Assembly (NCBI RefSeq): GCF_017873185.1
Contig: NZ_JAGGJX010000001.1
Span: 186,001 to 250,000 of the forward strand
DNA from: Metaclostridioides mangenotii
GTDB lineage: Bacteria > Bacillota > Clostridia > Peptostreptococcales > Peptostreptococcaceae
Length of the DNA stretch: 64,000 bases
Reading direction: 5' to 3'
The position numbers and the translations under genes were made by a program. The notes under the pieces are model-generated. The model did not search any database. It had not been told where the DNA came from and saw only the letters and a program-made list of their open reading frames with translations. Positions 1-8,512 of this stretch are shown here, in pieces. Numbering within the stretch: the first letter of the stretch is position 1; every line of letters starts with the position of its first letter.

Positions 1-846
1 GATGGTATACGTTGTATTGCATATTTAGATCCAGAAAAAAATAGTTCAGAATTAATAAATAAGAGAGATTTTAAATTGTTGCCGCGTTTCCCTGAGTTAA
101 ACGAAATTCACAAACAAGTAAAGAAAAAGTGCATATTAGATGGAGAATTAATTGTATCAAAGAACGGAGTACCAGATTTCTTTGAGATACAAAGAAGATC
201 AATGATGAGTGATCCGTTTAAAATTAGATTGGCTGACAAGCAACATCCTGCTAGTTTTGTAGCCTACGACATAATATATATAGATGGAGAACTAACAACA
301 GATCTAGATTTAATAAAGCGTAAGAAACTCTTAGAGAAGATAGTAAAAGAAAACGATAGAATTGCTATATCTAGATATATAGAAAATAACGGAATAAAGC
401 TATTTGAACTTGCTAAACAGCAGAAGTTAGAAGGCATTGTTGCAAAATTAAAAGGTAGTAAGTATTTGTTTGATAAAAGATCTAAGGATTGGATAAAGAT
501 TAAATTCTTAGAGGATAAGGACTTTGTAGTTTGTGGTTATATATTAAAAGAAAATAATATGGCTAGTTTAGTTATCGCACAATATGGAAACGATGGAATA
601 TTAGTTTATAAAGGTCATGTTACTTTAGGAGTAAGTTTGAGGAAATTAGAACAATATAATTATAAGATAGCTTCTAGTCCATCGATACCACATGTTCCAG
701 AAGGAAATGAGAATGCTGTTTGGTTAGAACCTACATTAGTTGCAATAGTAGAATATATGCCAAACGATAAAGGAGCATTAAGACAACCAGTTTTAAAAGG
801 TATTAGAGAAGATAAATTGCCAATAGAATGTAGAGAAGAGCAATAA
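1..846 (+). CDS. ATP-dependent DNA ligase, 5'-truncated by window edge
   Basis: This reading frame is open from base 1, so only the extreme N-terminus is missing. It should seal nicked DNA using ATP. The window starts inside ligase motif I (DGIR; the adenylated lysine would lie just upstream). Motif III follows as DGELIV, IIIa as SFVAYDIIYIDG, IV as EGIVAK and V as DWIKIKF. The last 110 residues correspond to the OB-fold. No primase or nuclease domain is seen in this part, so it resembles the stand-alone ligase module of the LigD type. A hairpin terminator follows at 931-978. Which repair pathway it serves cannot be told, because its upstream neighbours are outside the window. Confidence 0.9.
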   Translation, partial: DGIRCIAYLDPEKNSSELINKRDFKLLPRFPELNEIHKQVKKKCILDGELIVSKNGVPDFFEIQRRSMMSDPFKIRLADKQHPASFVAYDIIYIDGELTTDLDLIKRKKLLEKIVKENDRIAISRYIENNGIKLFELAKQQKLEGIVAKLKGSKYLFDKRSKDWIKIKFLEDKDFVVCGYILKENNMASLVIAQYGNDGILVYKGHVTLGVSLRKLEQYNYKIASSPSIPHVPEGNENAVWLEPTLVAIVEYMPNDKGALRQPVLKGIREDKLPIECREEQ

Positions 847-930
847 GGGTAGTAATTATGAAGTGCACCTCAAGAGTTAATTTGAATTAAAACATTGTAA
901 CTAAAAAATTTAATAAATTAATAGTTTAAA

Positions 931-978
931 ATGTGTGTCATTATTTAAATATACTTGTTTAAAGGGCACACATTTTTT
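931..978 (+). terminator. Terminator after DNA ligase
   Basis: ATGTGTGTC at 931-939 pairs with GGCACACAT at 965-973 (one G-T wobble). A run of six T follows directly. Confidence 0.75.
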
Positions 979-1086
979 GTTTTGTGAACATACATGTAAA
1001 TATACACGATAATTGTTAAAAGATTATTTGTGTATTTATTGGGTATGTTTATACAGTATCAAATTTTGCAACTTTGGGGGTGGTGA

Positions 1087-1386
1087 GTGATCTATAAGCA
1101 GATAAATTTTAAACAACTAAAGGATATGATAAATTCAAATAAGGATATTTTACTGCTAGACGTAAGGTCAAATGATGATTTTAATATAAAAAAATTAAAA
1201 AACTCAGTAAATATTCCATTACAAGACTTATATCATGATATAGATATGATTGAAGCCTATAAAGATAAAGTAATTATAGTGTACTGTTACCACGGGTATA
1301 GAAGTGTGATAGCATGTAATATTTTGTACGATATGGGCTTTAGATATCTTTATAATCTAAAAAACGGTATTGATAACGAGATTTAG
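1087..1386 (+). CDS. Single-domain rhodanese-like protein
   Basis: This 99-residue cytoplasmic protein is one rhodanese domain and probably a sulfur carrier or sulfurtransferase. It shows LLLDVRSNDDF near residue 23, the NIP motif near 42, and the active-site loop CYHGYRS. The catalytic cysteine is Cys67 in the expected C-x-x-G-x-R-S arrangement, so the enzyme looks active. The start is GTG at 1087, behind the G-rich sequence GGGGGTGGTGA. It stands alone between two terminators. The substrate cannot be predicted from a single-domain rhodanese. The sulfite reductase operon lies 2 kb downstream, but I see no evidence of linkage. Confidence 0.85.
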   Translation: MIYKQINFKQLKDMINSNKDILLLDVRSNDDFNIKKLKNSVNIPLQDLYHDIDMIEAYKDKVIIVYCYHGYRSVIACNILYDMGFRYLYNLKNGIDNEI

Positions 1387-1396
1387 CAGTTATATT

Positions 1397-1463
1397 AGGG
1401 GTGTCCTATAATAAATCTATATTGCTTTAATAATATAGTTTTATTTGAGGACATCCCTATTTT
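1397..1463 (+). terminator. Terminator after rhodanese gene
   Basis: AGGGGTGTCCT (1397-1407) pairs with AGGACATCCCT (1448-1458). An inner CTATATT/AATATAG helix sits in the loop, and TATTTT follows. Confidence 0.75.
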
Positions 1464-1575
1464 AAAACAAAAAAGTATAAAATATAAGAATTTTATTAAT
1501 ATATTGACAAAGTTGCATTGATTTGGGAAAATTTATACGAGGAATAATTAAAGTGAGGGGCGGGGGGATATTGTT

Positions 1576-2135
1576 ATGAAAAAAAATTAAAGTTAGTAGC
1601 ATTACTTACAGTATTTTTAAGTATTGCTCTGGTATTTGCCGGATGTGCAAGGCAAACACCTTCTAAAGCTACAGAGGAATTCTTCAATCAAATATCAGAA
1701 AACGATTTTTATGAGGATATGGAAGACTTTATGAACTTTGATGATGAAAAAATGACGCCAGAGCAAGAAGTTGAATTTCAAGAAGTTATGGTTGATGCCC
1801 TTAAAAAAATAAAAGTAGAAGTGTTGTCTGAAAAAGTGGACGGTGGTACAGCTACGGTCAAAGTTAAACTAGCTGGAGTTGATTTTACAGATTTAACTGT
1901 TAAGATTTTTAAAGAGTCGTTAACAGGTTATTTAAATGGAAACGATGTAGAAAGTGATATAAATAAGCTATTTATTGAAAAGATAAAAAATGCAAAAGTT
2001 ACTGAGCGTGAAGGAATAATTAAATTGAACAGAGAAGATAAGCAGTGGATAGTTGATGTAGAAGATAAAGGCTTTGAAAAACTAGTAATCGGTGATTTAG
2101 ATAAGTTTGAAGAGCTTATGAACTCATTAGAATAG
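1576..2135 (+). CDS. Small lipoprotein, start codon out of frame (A8 tract)
   Basis: The mature part is open from before 1593 to the stop at 2135. It contains a complete lipoprotein signal: a hydrophobic stretch ending in the lipobox VFAGC, with the cysteine codon at 1644. The only sensible start, ATG at 1576, sits behind a very G-rich ribosome binding site. It is followed by eight A residues and runs into TAA in that frame. One more A would give M-K-K-K-L-K and join the signal peptide perfectly. A weak alternative is GTG at 1554 in the correct frame, but it would give an odd N-terminus and has no fitting binding site. The mature region is charged and resembles the DUF4878-like lipoproteins of clostridia. 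Its function is unknown. Confidence 0.6.
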
Positions 2136-2195
2136 AAGAAGAATTTTGTTAATGTACCAAATAGTCAGTAATTATTATATAAAGTTGGGTGATGC

Positions 2196-2885
2196 TTGTT
2201 GGATAAATTGAGTATGAGCGATATTGAGAAAATTGTATTTTTAAAGAATACAAGTCCGTATACAAAAAATAAATTTTTAGAGTTAGCACAACTTAAAACA
2301 TACAGAAAAAAGCAGACCATAATACATGAAAAGGATGAAGTAGATAAAGTCTATGTTCTGATAGATGGAAAGGCATCTATATCGAAGATGAGTGAGGATG
2401 GAGAACTTAAAATAATTTTTATTCTAAACAGTGGAGATTTAATAAATGAGATATCATTTGAAGAAAAGCATACATCTACAGTAACTTGTGAAGCTTTTGA
2501 AAAATCATTATTAGCAGAGATAAGTTTAAATGATTTTGAATGTATGATGAAGAAAGATTTTAAACTAACTGCTAATGTATTTAATTACACTGAAAAAAGA
2601 ATGAGAAGACTATACAGACAATTAAAAAATTCTATATCTCTTAGGGTAGATAAGAAGCTTGCTGCAAAATTATATAGGTTGAGCAGAGAGTTTGGAATTG
2701 AAGATGGAGAGTGGACTTTTCTAGATCTAAACATCACAATTACATATTTAGCCGACATGCTTGGAACAAAGAGGGAAACTTTATCAAGGGCGATGAAGAC
2801 ACTTCAAGAGAATAATTTAGTAAGGTATGAAGGCAAACAGATTTATATTAAGACTGATAAGTTGGTAAAGTATTTTAAGGAATAG
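2196..2885 (+). CDS. Crp/Fnr-family transcription regulator
   Basis: The protein has 229 residues: an N-terminal cyclic-nucleotide-like sensor fold (about 10-125), a dimer helix (about 125-150) and a C-terminal Crp-type helix-turn-helix (about 150-225). The recognition helix reads TKRETLSRAM. R193, E194 and R198 occupy the places of the CRP residues that read TGTGA. The start is one of two adjacent TTG codons (2196 or 2199), because the nearby ATG at 2192 is closed at once by a stop. No cysteine cluster for an Fe-S sensor is seen. The next operon is asrABC, which has a TGTGA-N6-TCACA box in front. Clostridial HcpR-type regulators bind similar boxes, so this may be one, but the assignment is inferred. 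Confidence 0.85.
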   Translation: MLDKLSMSDIEKIVFLKNTSPYTKNKFLELAQLKTYRKKQTIIHEKDEVDKVYVLIDGKASISKMSEDGELKIIFILNSGDLINEISFEEKHTSTVTCEAFEKSLLAEISLNDFECMMKKDFKLTANVFNYTEKRMRRLYRQLKNSISLRVDKKLAAKLYRLSREFGIEDGEWTFLDLNITITYLADMLGTKRETLSRAMKTLQENNLVRYEGKQIYIKTDKLVKYFKE

Positions 2886-2968
2886 TTTGTAATAGATAGA
2901 AAATTTATTACATTAATAATAGGTTAAACAATATAAAATACTCTATTAAATAATTGAGTATTTTAAAA

Positions 2969-3017
2969 GAGTAGTATCTTAAGGATGTGAAATGCATTTA
3001 AGAGATACTACTTTTTT
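2969..3017 (+). terminator. Terminator after crp-like gene
   Basis: AGTAGTATCTTAA near 2970-2982 pairs with TTAAGAGATACTACT near 2998-3012, with a small bulge. A T-rich tail follows. Confidence 0.75.
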
Positions 3018-3074
3018 ATTTTTATACTTATTTAGTTTCACAAGTATAAGGTGTTTTAAAAGTAATTTATAGCA

Positions 3075-3090
3075 TGTGATATTAATCACA
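3075..3090 (+). promoter_or_regulatory. CRP/HcpR-type operator upstream of asrA
   Basis: TGTGATATTAATCACA is a TGTGA-N6-TCACA palindrome with perfect arms, 73 bp before the asrA start. A possible -10 element, GATAAA, lies at 3110-3115. That puts the box centre close to -40, the class II activator position. The recognition helix encoded at 2196-2885 carries the residues expected to read this box. Confidence 0.75.
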
Positions 3091-3162
3091 GAAATAAAAT
3101 TAAGAGAATGATAAAATTTTATTTAACAATATAGATATTAAATTGAGAAGGGATGGTTGATT

Positions 3163-4170
3163 ATGAAGATAAAAATAGATACATCTGAATTTAATCGTGC
3201 ATTAGAAGAACTGAGCAAAGAGTATAAAATATTTGCACCGACTGTAATGCCATTTAAGGGCACTTATTCTGACACTGATCTCATATCTTACAGCGAGATA
3301 GAGAGATTTGATGAGATTGAGTTTGAAAGAAAGTCAAATTATTCTTCAAAGGAGACAATTTTACCTATTAACCAGATTCTTTTTTATTTTACTGAAGATC
3401 AGTATAAAGAATCCAGTACAGAAGATAAGAAATTACTTGTATTTATGAGGTCGTGTGATATTCACGGGGTTAAAAGAATTGATCAAATTTACCTTAATAA
3501 CGGCAATGAAGAAGATTATTTCTACAAGAGAATCAGAGATAAAGTAAAGTTTGTTTTAATAGGATGCAAAGAGAGCTTTAGAAACTGTTTCTGCGCAAGT
3601 ATGGGATCAAATAAAACTGAAGATTATTCAATAGGGATGAATTTAGAGGATGATTTTATTTACATGGATATTAAAGATAAAGATCTAGAAGTTTTTAACG
3701 GTGAAAAAGTGGACTTTGAGATAGATTTTGTCAAAGAAAACAAAATATCTATCGAAGTCCCTCAAAAAATAGATGTAGAAGCTATAAAAAGTGATTCACT
3801 TTGGGAAGAGTACGACAAGAGATGTATAGGGTGTGGAAGATGTAATTTTGTCTGTCCTACGTGCACTTGTTTTACAATGCAAGATATTTTTTACAAAGAA
3901 AACCAAAATGCGGGTGAGAGAAGAAGAGTTTGGGCTTCTTGCCAAGTAGAAGGGTATACTGATATAGCTGGTGGTCATTCATTTAGAACTGGCCAAGGTG
4001 ACAGAATGAGATTCAAAGTTCTGCATAAAATAAGCGACTTTAAAAGTAGATTTGGTTACAACATGTGTGTTGGCTGTGGAAGATGTGACGATGCCTGTCC
4101 AGAGTATATATCGTTCTCAAGCTGTGTTGAGAAAATAGACAAATTCGAGAAAGAAAGAGGAGGTAAATAG
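3163..4170 (+). CDS. asrA: Anaerobic sulfite reductase subunit A
   Basis: This is the ferredoxin-like electron-transfer subunit of the AsrABC sulfite reductase, which reduces sulfite to sulfide in the cytoplasm. Two [4Fe-4S] motifs lie in the C-terminal third: CIGCGRCNFVCPTC near residue 220 and CVGCGRCDDACPEY near 300. The N-terminal part belongs to the hydrogenase/sulfur-reductase beta-subunit type. I chose ATG 3163 over TTG 3157 because AAGGGATGG is spaced correctly for the ATG. The stop is one base before the asrB start, so the two genes are probably translationally coupled. A Crp-type box precedes the operon. Confidence 0.93.
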   Translation: MKIKIDTSEFNRALEELSKEYKIFAPTVMPFKGTYSDTDLISYSEIERFDEIEFERKSNYSSKETILPINQILFYFTEDQYKESSTEDKKLLVFMRSCDIHGVKRIDQIYLNNGNEEDYFYKRIRDKVKFVLIGCKESFRNCFCASMGSNKTEDYSIGMNLEDDFIYMDIKDKDLEVFNGEKVDFEIDFVKENKISIEVPQKIDVEAIKSDSLWEEYDKRCIGCGRCNFVCPTCTCFTMQDIFYKENQNAGERRRVWASCQVEGYTDIAGGHSFRTGQGDRMRFKVLHKISDFKSRFGYNMCVGCGRCDDACPEYISFSSCVEKIDKFEKERGGK

Positions 4171-4171
4171 T

Positions 4172-4966
4172 ATGGAAAATAAATATATCCCTGAGAAAGC
4201 AAAGATTCTCGACATAATAAAGCATACAGAGAAAGAGTGGACTTTTAGAGTGGAGAAGAATTCAGATAAGGTACTCCCTGGTCAATTTTATGAAATATCT
4301 ATACCAAAATTCGGAGAAAGTCCAATATCAGTATGTGGTATTACAGACGAGTATATAGACTTTACAATTAGAAATGTAGGAAAAGTAACTAAGGAACTTT
4401 ACAACTATAAGATTGGCGATAGTTTGTTTGTAAGGGGACCATACGGAAATGGATTTGATGTAAATCTATACAAAGGAAAAGAACTTATTATAGTTTCGGG
4501 TGGAAGTGCTTTAGCGCCAGTTAGAGGTATTGTTGAATATTTTTACAACAATGTAAACACATGTGAAAAACTAAATTTAATATCAGGATTTAGATCACCA
4601 GAGAATGTGCTATTTAAGGATGATTTAGAAAAATGGGCTGATAAGTTAGATGTACTTGTAACTGTAGATGGAGCTAGTGAAGATTACGTGGGAAATGTAG
4701 GCCTAGTGACTAAGTATATACCGGAACTTGAGATAAAAGATATCGATAATGTATCAGCAGTAATAGTCGGCCCTCCGATTATGATGAAGTTTGCAATAGC
4801 TGAAGTAAAAAAACGCGGTGTTACAGAAAAAAATATTTGGGTTTCATATGAAAGAAAGATGTGTTGTGGTCTAGGAAAGTGTGGACACTGTAAAATTGAC
4901 GACACTTACATTTGCATAGATGGACCTGTATTTAATTATGCTGAAGCAAAAAATTTAGTGGATTAG
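4172..4966 (+). CDS. asrB: Anaerobic sulfite reductase subunit B
   Basis: This is the flavin subunit of AsrABC, which takes electrons from NAD(P)H and passes them to AsrA and AsrC. The N-terminal half is a ferredoxin-reductase-type FAD-binding barrel (PGQFYEI near residue 36, FVRGPYGNGF near 87). The middle is the nucleotide-binding half (SGGSALAPVRG near 110). The C-terminus carries a [2Fe-2S]-type cysteine motif, CCGLGKCGHC, with a fourth Cys in TYICIDG, as in dihydroorotate dehydrogenase B electron-transfer subunits. At 264 residues it is full length. An AGGAGG site lies inside the end of asrA. Confidence 0.93.
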   Translation: MENKYIPEKAKILDIIKHTEKEWTFRVEKNSDKVLPGQFYEISIPKFGESPISVCGITDEYIDFTIRNVGKVTKELYNYKIGDSLFVRGPYGNGFDVNLYKGKELIIVSGGSALAPVRGIVEYFYNNVNTCEKLNLISGFRSPENVLFKDDLEKWADKLDVLVTVDGASEDYVGNVGLVTKYIPELEIKDIDNVSAVIVGPPIMMKFAIAEVKKRGVTEKNIWVSYERKMCCGLGKCGHCKIDDTYICIDGPVFNYAEAKNLVD

Positions 4967-4977
4967 AGGTGAAAAAA

Positions 4978-5946
4978 ATGATTAGAGATTTAAATACAAG
5001 AAAAGTAATGAAAAATGCTTATAGAATAACGAAGAATAAATATATGACTTCTTTAAGGGTCAGAGTTCCCGGGGGATTGGTAGATTCGGAAAGTTTAAGT
5101 GTAGTTTCAAAGATTTCTACAGAGTATGGAGATGGTAGAATTCATTTAACTACAAGACAGGGATTTGAAATACTTGGTATAAAGATGGAAGATATGGAAG
5201 AAGTAAATAAACTAATTCAACCTGTTATAGATAAAATGGATATAAATCAAGCAGAGAGAGGCGCAGGATATCCAGCAGCTGGAACTAGAAATATAGCAGC
5301 ATGTGTTGGAAACAAAGCCTGTCCAAAGGCACAGTACGATACAACAGAGTTTGCTAAGCGCATTGAAACTGCAGTATTTCCAAATGATCTACATTTTAAG
5401 GTAGCCTTAACTGGATGTCCAAATGACTGTATAAAAGCCAGAATGAATGATTTTGGTATAATAGGAATGGCGCTTCCGGTTTACGATATGGATAGATGTG
5501 TAAATTGCGGTGCTTGTGTTAAAAAGTGTAAAAAGGTATCAGTAGGAGCGCTTAAAACTGAAAATAACAAAGTGGTTAGAAACGAAGAAACTTGTATTGG
5601 ATGTGGAGAATGTGTTTTAAACTGCCCAACATCTGCATGGACTAGAAGCGAAAATAAATACTATAGATTAGTTATAATGGGAAGAACTGGAAAGAAGGAT
5701 CCAAGACTAGCTGAAGATTGGCTAAAATGGGTCGACGAAGAAAATATAATAAAAATAATACTTAACACTTACAAATATGTGAAAGAATATATTGCAAAGG
5801 ATGCTACTAATGGAAAAGAGCACATAGGATATATTATAGATAGAACTGGCTTTATGGAATTTAAAAAATATGCTTTAAAAGATGTAAACTTCACAGAAAT
5901 TACACATATGAATGATAATATATATTGGAGTGGAATTAAGTATTAA
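4978..5946 (+). CDS. asrC: Anaerobic sulfite reductase subunit C, siroheme catalytic subunit
   Basis: This is the catalytic siroheme-[4Fe-4S] subunit that carries out the six-electron reduction of sulfite. The substrate-binding segment reads HLTTRQGFEI near residue 60. The siroheme/cluster cysteines are CVGNKACPKA near 110 and CPNDC near 150. Two further [4Fe-4S] ferredoxin motifs follow, CVNCGACVKKC and CIGCGECVLNCP. I prefer ATG 4978 to GTG 4969 because AGAGGTG is then correctly placed. The resulting N-terminus matches the family. It is the last gene of asrABC, before a strong terminator. Confidence 0.93.
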   Translation: MIRDLNTRKVMKNAYRITKNKYMTSLRVRVPGGLVDSESLSVVSKISTEYGDGRIHLTTRQGFEILGIKMEDMEEVNKLIQPVIDKMDINQAERGAGYPAAGTRNIAACVGNKACPKAQYDTTEFAKRIETAVFPNDLHFKVALTGCPNDCIKARMNDFGIIGMALPVYDMDRCVNCGACVKKCKKVSVGALKTENNKVVRNEETCIGCGECVLNCPTSAWTRSENKYYRLVIMGRTGKKDPRLAEDWLKWVDEENIIKIILNTYKYVKEYIAKDATNGKEHIGYIIDRTGFMEFKKYALKDVNFTEITHMNDNIYWSGIKY

Positions 5947-5957
5947 TTTATTTAATG

Positions 5958-5994
5958 TAAAGTCATATATTTTTAATAAAATATATGACTTTAT
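5958..5994 (+). terminator. Terminator of asrABC
   Basis: AAAGTCATATATTTT and AAAATATATGACTTT form a near-perfect hairpin followed by ATTGTTT. Confidence 0.85.
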
Positions 5995-6141
5995 TGTTTG
6001 ATAATTTATTATATACTATATAGATATAATAACAAAGATAATTATAAAAAAAGATCTAAGTTTTAGTTTTTTCGTCAGTTGAAAAAATATTTTAGTTACG
6101 TTAAACTATAATAGTATTCAACAGTTTTGGAGGTAAAATTA

Positions 6142-7035
6142 ATGGGGAAAGATGTTAAAGCAAAGAATAAGAAAAAATATGACACATTTAGTATAACTAT
6201 GGAGTTGGAAAAACCATTACTCTACGATTTAGAGGATGATAAAAATAATAAAAGTAATAAAACGAACAACAACAATAAAAATGATGGAGATAATGGTATA
6301 AAGCCTTCCATTATGAAAAAAGTTATGATAGGCATATCAGCAATTTTAATTATGGCAATCATTGTATTTGTCATCTGGGCTAATATTACATATAAACCAC
6401 AGATGTTAGCTGAAGAAGCTCTAGTCAGTGATAAAAATGTTGAAGTCTCAGTTAACAAGTTCATATCATTTTCACCAATAGGAAAGACTCCGACTAAAGG
6501 TTTTATATTCTATCCTGGGGCTAAAATAGACCCAGAGGCATACGCACCTCTATGTAAAGCAATTGCCGAAAAAGGATATCAAGTTGTCATCGTTCCAATG
6601 CCCCTGAATTTAGCGACATTATCTATAAACAAAGGAGAAAAAGTTATAGATAAATACCAGAGCATTGATACTTGGATAGTGGGGGGACATTCTCTTGGAG
6701 GAACTATGGCTGCTAAGTTTGCAAGAAATAATAATAATGTAGACGGAGTTGTTCTATTAGCTTCTTATCCAATGGGAGATGAGCTAAAAGATTTAGGCAA
6801 AGATGTACTTTCAATTTGGGGAAGTAAGGATGGAGTTTTAAATTTTGAAAACTTAATAAACGCGAAAGCAAACCTTCCAGATGACACTACTTATGTAGAG
6901 ATTGAAGGAGCAAATCACTCTCAATTTGCGGATTATGGCGATCAAAAGGGTGATAATGAAGCTATTGTAAGTCAAGAAAAACAACTAGATATTACTACAA
7001 GTAGTATTTTGAAATTTTTGAAAAATATAAAATAA
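6142..7035 (+). CDS. Membrane-anchored alpha/beta hydrolase
   Basis: This is a serine hydrolase of the alpha/beta-hydrolase fold (the dienelactone/PF12695-like group). Its substrate is unknown. The N-terminal 55 residues are charged and Asn/Lys-rich, with a low-complexity linker. One membrane helix follows (about 64-84), then the catalytic domain, which by the positive-inside rule should face outside. The nucleophile elbow is GGHSLGG near residue 183. An Asp near SKDG and a His in ANHSQF would complete the triad. ATG 6142 is chosen because GGAGG lies seven bases upstream; the TTG at 6127 would overlap that site. The gene is monocistronic by its spacing. Confidence 0.8.
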   Translation: MGKDVKAKNKKKYDTFSITMELEKPLLYDLEDDKNNKSNKTNNNNKNDGDNGIKPSIMKKVMIGISAILIMAIIVFVIWANITYKPQMLAEEALVSDKNVEVSVNKFISFSPIGKTPTKGFIFYPGAKIDPEAYAPLCKAIAEKGYQVVIVPMPLNLATLSINKGEKVIDKYQSIDTWIVGGHSLGGTMAAKFARNNNNVDGVVLLASYPMGDELKDLGKDVLSIWGSKDGVLNFENLINAKANLPDDTTYVEIEGANHSQFADYGDQKGDNEAIVSQEKQLDITTSSILKFLKNIK

Positions 7036-7111
7036 TATAAATATGATTCTTATTTGCTTTTGGGTATAAATAATTATCTTAAAGCAATTAATTTTTTAAA
7101 GTAGGTGCGAG

Positions 7112-7675
7112 ATGAGAAAATTAGATCAAATATTAGAATTTAATAAGGGTTTTGTAGATAATAAAAAGTATGTAGATTATGCTACTTCAAAAAATCCAAA
7201 TAAAAAATTATTGGTTTTATCGTGTATGGATACAAGACTAACTAGTTTACTACCAGAGGCGATGAATTTAAAAAATGGTGATGCTAAAATTATAAAAAAT
7301 GCCGGAGCGACTATAACTCACCCGTTTGGGAGTATGACTAGAAGTATAGTTGTAGCCATTAGTGAATTTGGTGTTGATGAAATAATGGTTGTTGGGCATC
7401 ACAGTTGCGGAATGTGCAGAGTAGATGTAGATAGCGTTGTAGACAACCTGATCGAAAAAGGTATATCACAAGATGTTATAGACACGCTTTATAATTCTGG
7501 GATAAATGTTAGAAAGTGGCTTCATGGATTTGACTCAGCTGAAGAGTCAGTTAATGACTGTGTAAATCTTATAAAAAATCATCCATTAGTCCCTAAAAAT
7601 GTAGTAGTACATGGACTGCTTATGTCGCCAGAAACTGGAAAAATAGATGTAATAGTAAATGGTTATGAAAAATAA
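7112..7675 (+). CDS. Beta-class carbonic anhydrase
   Basis: The enzyme interconverts CO2 and bicarbonate in the cytoplasm. At 187 residues it is of the short beta-class type. The zinc and catalytic residues are visible: Cys38, Asp40 and Arg42 in SCMDTRL, and His96 and Cys99 in GHHSCG. It has its own ribosome binding site (AAAGTAGGTG) and a strong terminator, so it is probably a single-gene unit. Bicarbonate supply for carboxylations is the usual role. Nothing in the neighbourhood makes it more specific. Confidence 0.9.
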   Translation: MRKLDQILEFNKGFVDNKKYVDYATSKNPNKKLLVLSCMDTRLTSLLPEAMNLKNGDAKIIKNAGATITHPFGSMTRSIVVAISEFGVDEIMVVGHHSCGMCRVDVDSVVDNLIEKGISQDVIDTLYNSGINVRKWLHGFDSAEESVNDCVNLIKNHPLVPKNVVVHGLLMSPETGKIDVIVNGYEK

Positions 7676-7707
7676 AAAAACAAAAGAATAAAACAATAAA
7701 ACAATAA

Positions 7708-7757
7708 AATAACAGGCTAAAAACATCGAATATCTATGTTTTTAGCCTGTTATTATT
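7708..7757 (+). terminator. Terminator after carbonic anhydrase
   Basis: AATAACAGGCTAAAAACAT pairs perfectly with ATGTTTTTAGCCTGTTATT around a nine-base loop. The symmetric A/T flanks suggest it works in both directions. Confidence 0.85.
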
Positions 7758-7850
7758 TATTAGCCAGCTAATGATAAAACGTTTTCTTTTATAATAAAAA
7801 CTTAAAAAATGCTATATTTTAAATTTTTTGTTTAAATTAATATAGAAATA

Positions 7851-7897
7851 TTGACGAAATAGCTTAGATAAAGTATAATAACTGTTAGTCGTCTAAC
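7851..7897 (+). promoter_or_regulatory. marR promoter with overlapping operator
   Basis: TTGACG (7851-7856) and TATAAT (7874-7879) are separated by exactly 17 bp. The palindrome GTTAGTCGTCTAAC (7884-7897) lies over the predicted transcription start. It has the TTAG-N4-CTAA form common for MarR operators, which suggests autorepression and control of the downstream exporter. Confidence 0.8.
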
Positions 7898-7920
7898 TAA
7901 TATTTGAAAGGAGGGTAAAT

Positions 7921-8385
7921 ATGGAACACGAATCAGAAGAAAATGTGAATACTATTCTTCATAAACTTATAAGAACCCACTTTATAAGATCGCATAATGA
8001 ACTTGAAAAGCTGGGATTGTACCCAGGTCAACCTCAAATATTGTTATCGTTATCTAAAAGGGATGGGCAGAGTCAGAGAGAATTAGCGGAAATAAGAAGT
8101 GTAAAACCTTCTACAAATACTGTTATGCTAAACAGAATGGAGAAGGCTGAGTTAATTGAGAAAAGGAAGGACAGCGAAGATCAAAGGATTACGAGAGTAT
8201 TTTTGACAGCAAAAGGATCAGGAGTTTGCGATAAACTCAAAGAGCTGCAAAAAGAGCTAGAGGTAGAGTCATTTAAAGGGTTTAGCGAAGAAGAAAAAAT
8301 AGTTTTAAAGCGTCTTCTTATGCAGATGATTGATAATATAAAACTAGAAAATACAAAAGTAGAATGTAGACATCTACATAAATAG
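7921..8385 (+). CDS. MarR-family transcription regulator
   Basis: This 154-residue winged-helix regulator is probably a drug- or stress-responsive repressor. The helix-turn-helix lies about residues 50-75 (GQSQRELAEIRSVKPSTNTVMLN reads as two helices). The wing follows in RKDSEDQRITRVFLT. Dimerisation helices occupy both ends. A consensus promoter and a perfect operator palindrome precede it. The next genes, after a purine-rich 127-bp gap, encode an ABC drug exporter pair. This is a common arrangement in which the repressor controls both itself and the pump. Confidence 0.9.
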   Translation: MEHESEENVNTILHKLIRTHFIRSHNELEKLGLYPGQPQILLSLSKRDGQSQRELAEIRSVKPSTNTVMLNRMEKAELIEKRKDSEDQRITRVFLTAKGSGVCDKLKELQKELEVESFKGFSEEEKIVLKRLLMQMIDNIKLENTKVECRHLHK

Positions 8386-8512
8386 GAAGAGAATAAGTAA
8401 ATGAGAGTAAGTAAAAAAGAGTAAGAGGAAAAGGTAGAAAATATAAAGTGAATAAATAAAAATAGAATAGACTAAAGAGATAAAAAGTTAAAATTTTGAG
8501 AGGAAACCGAGT

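Noticed and set aside
7681-7710. AATAAAAC-like short tandem repeat after carbonic anhydrase
   Set aside because: Only three imperfect copies of low complexity, with no sign of function.
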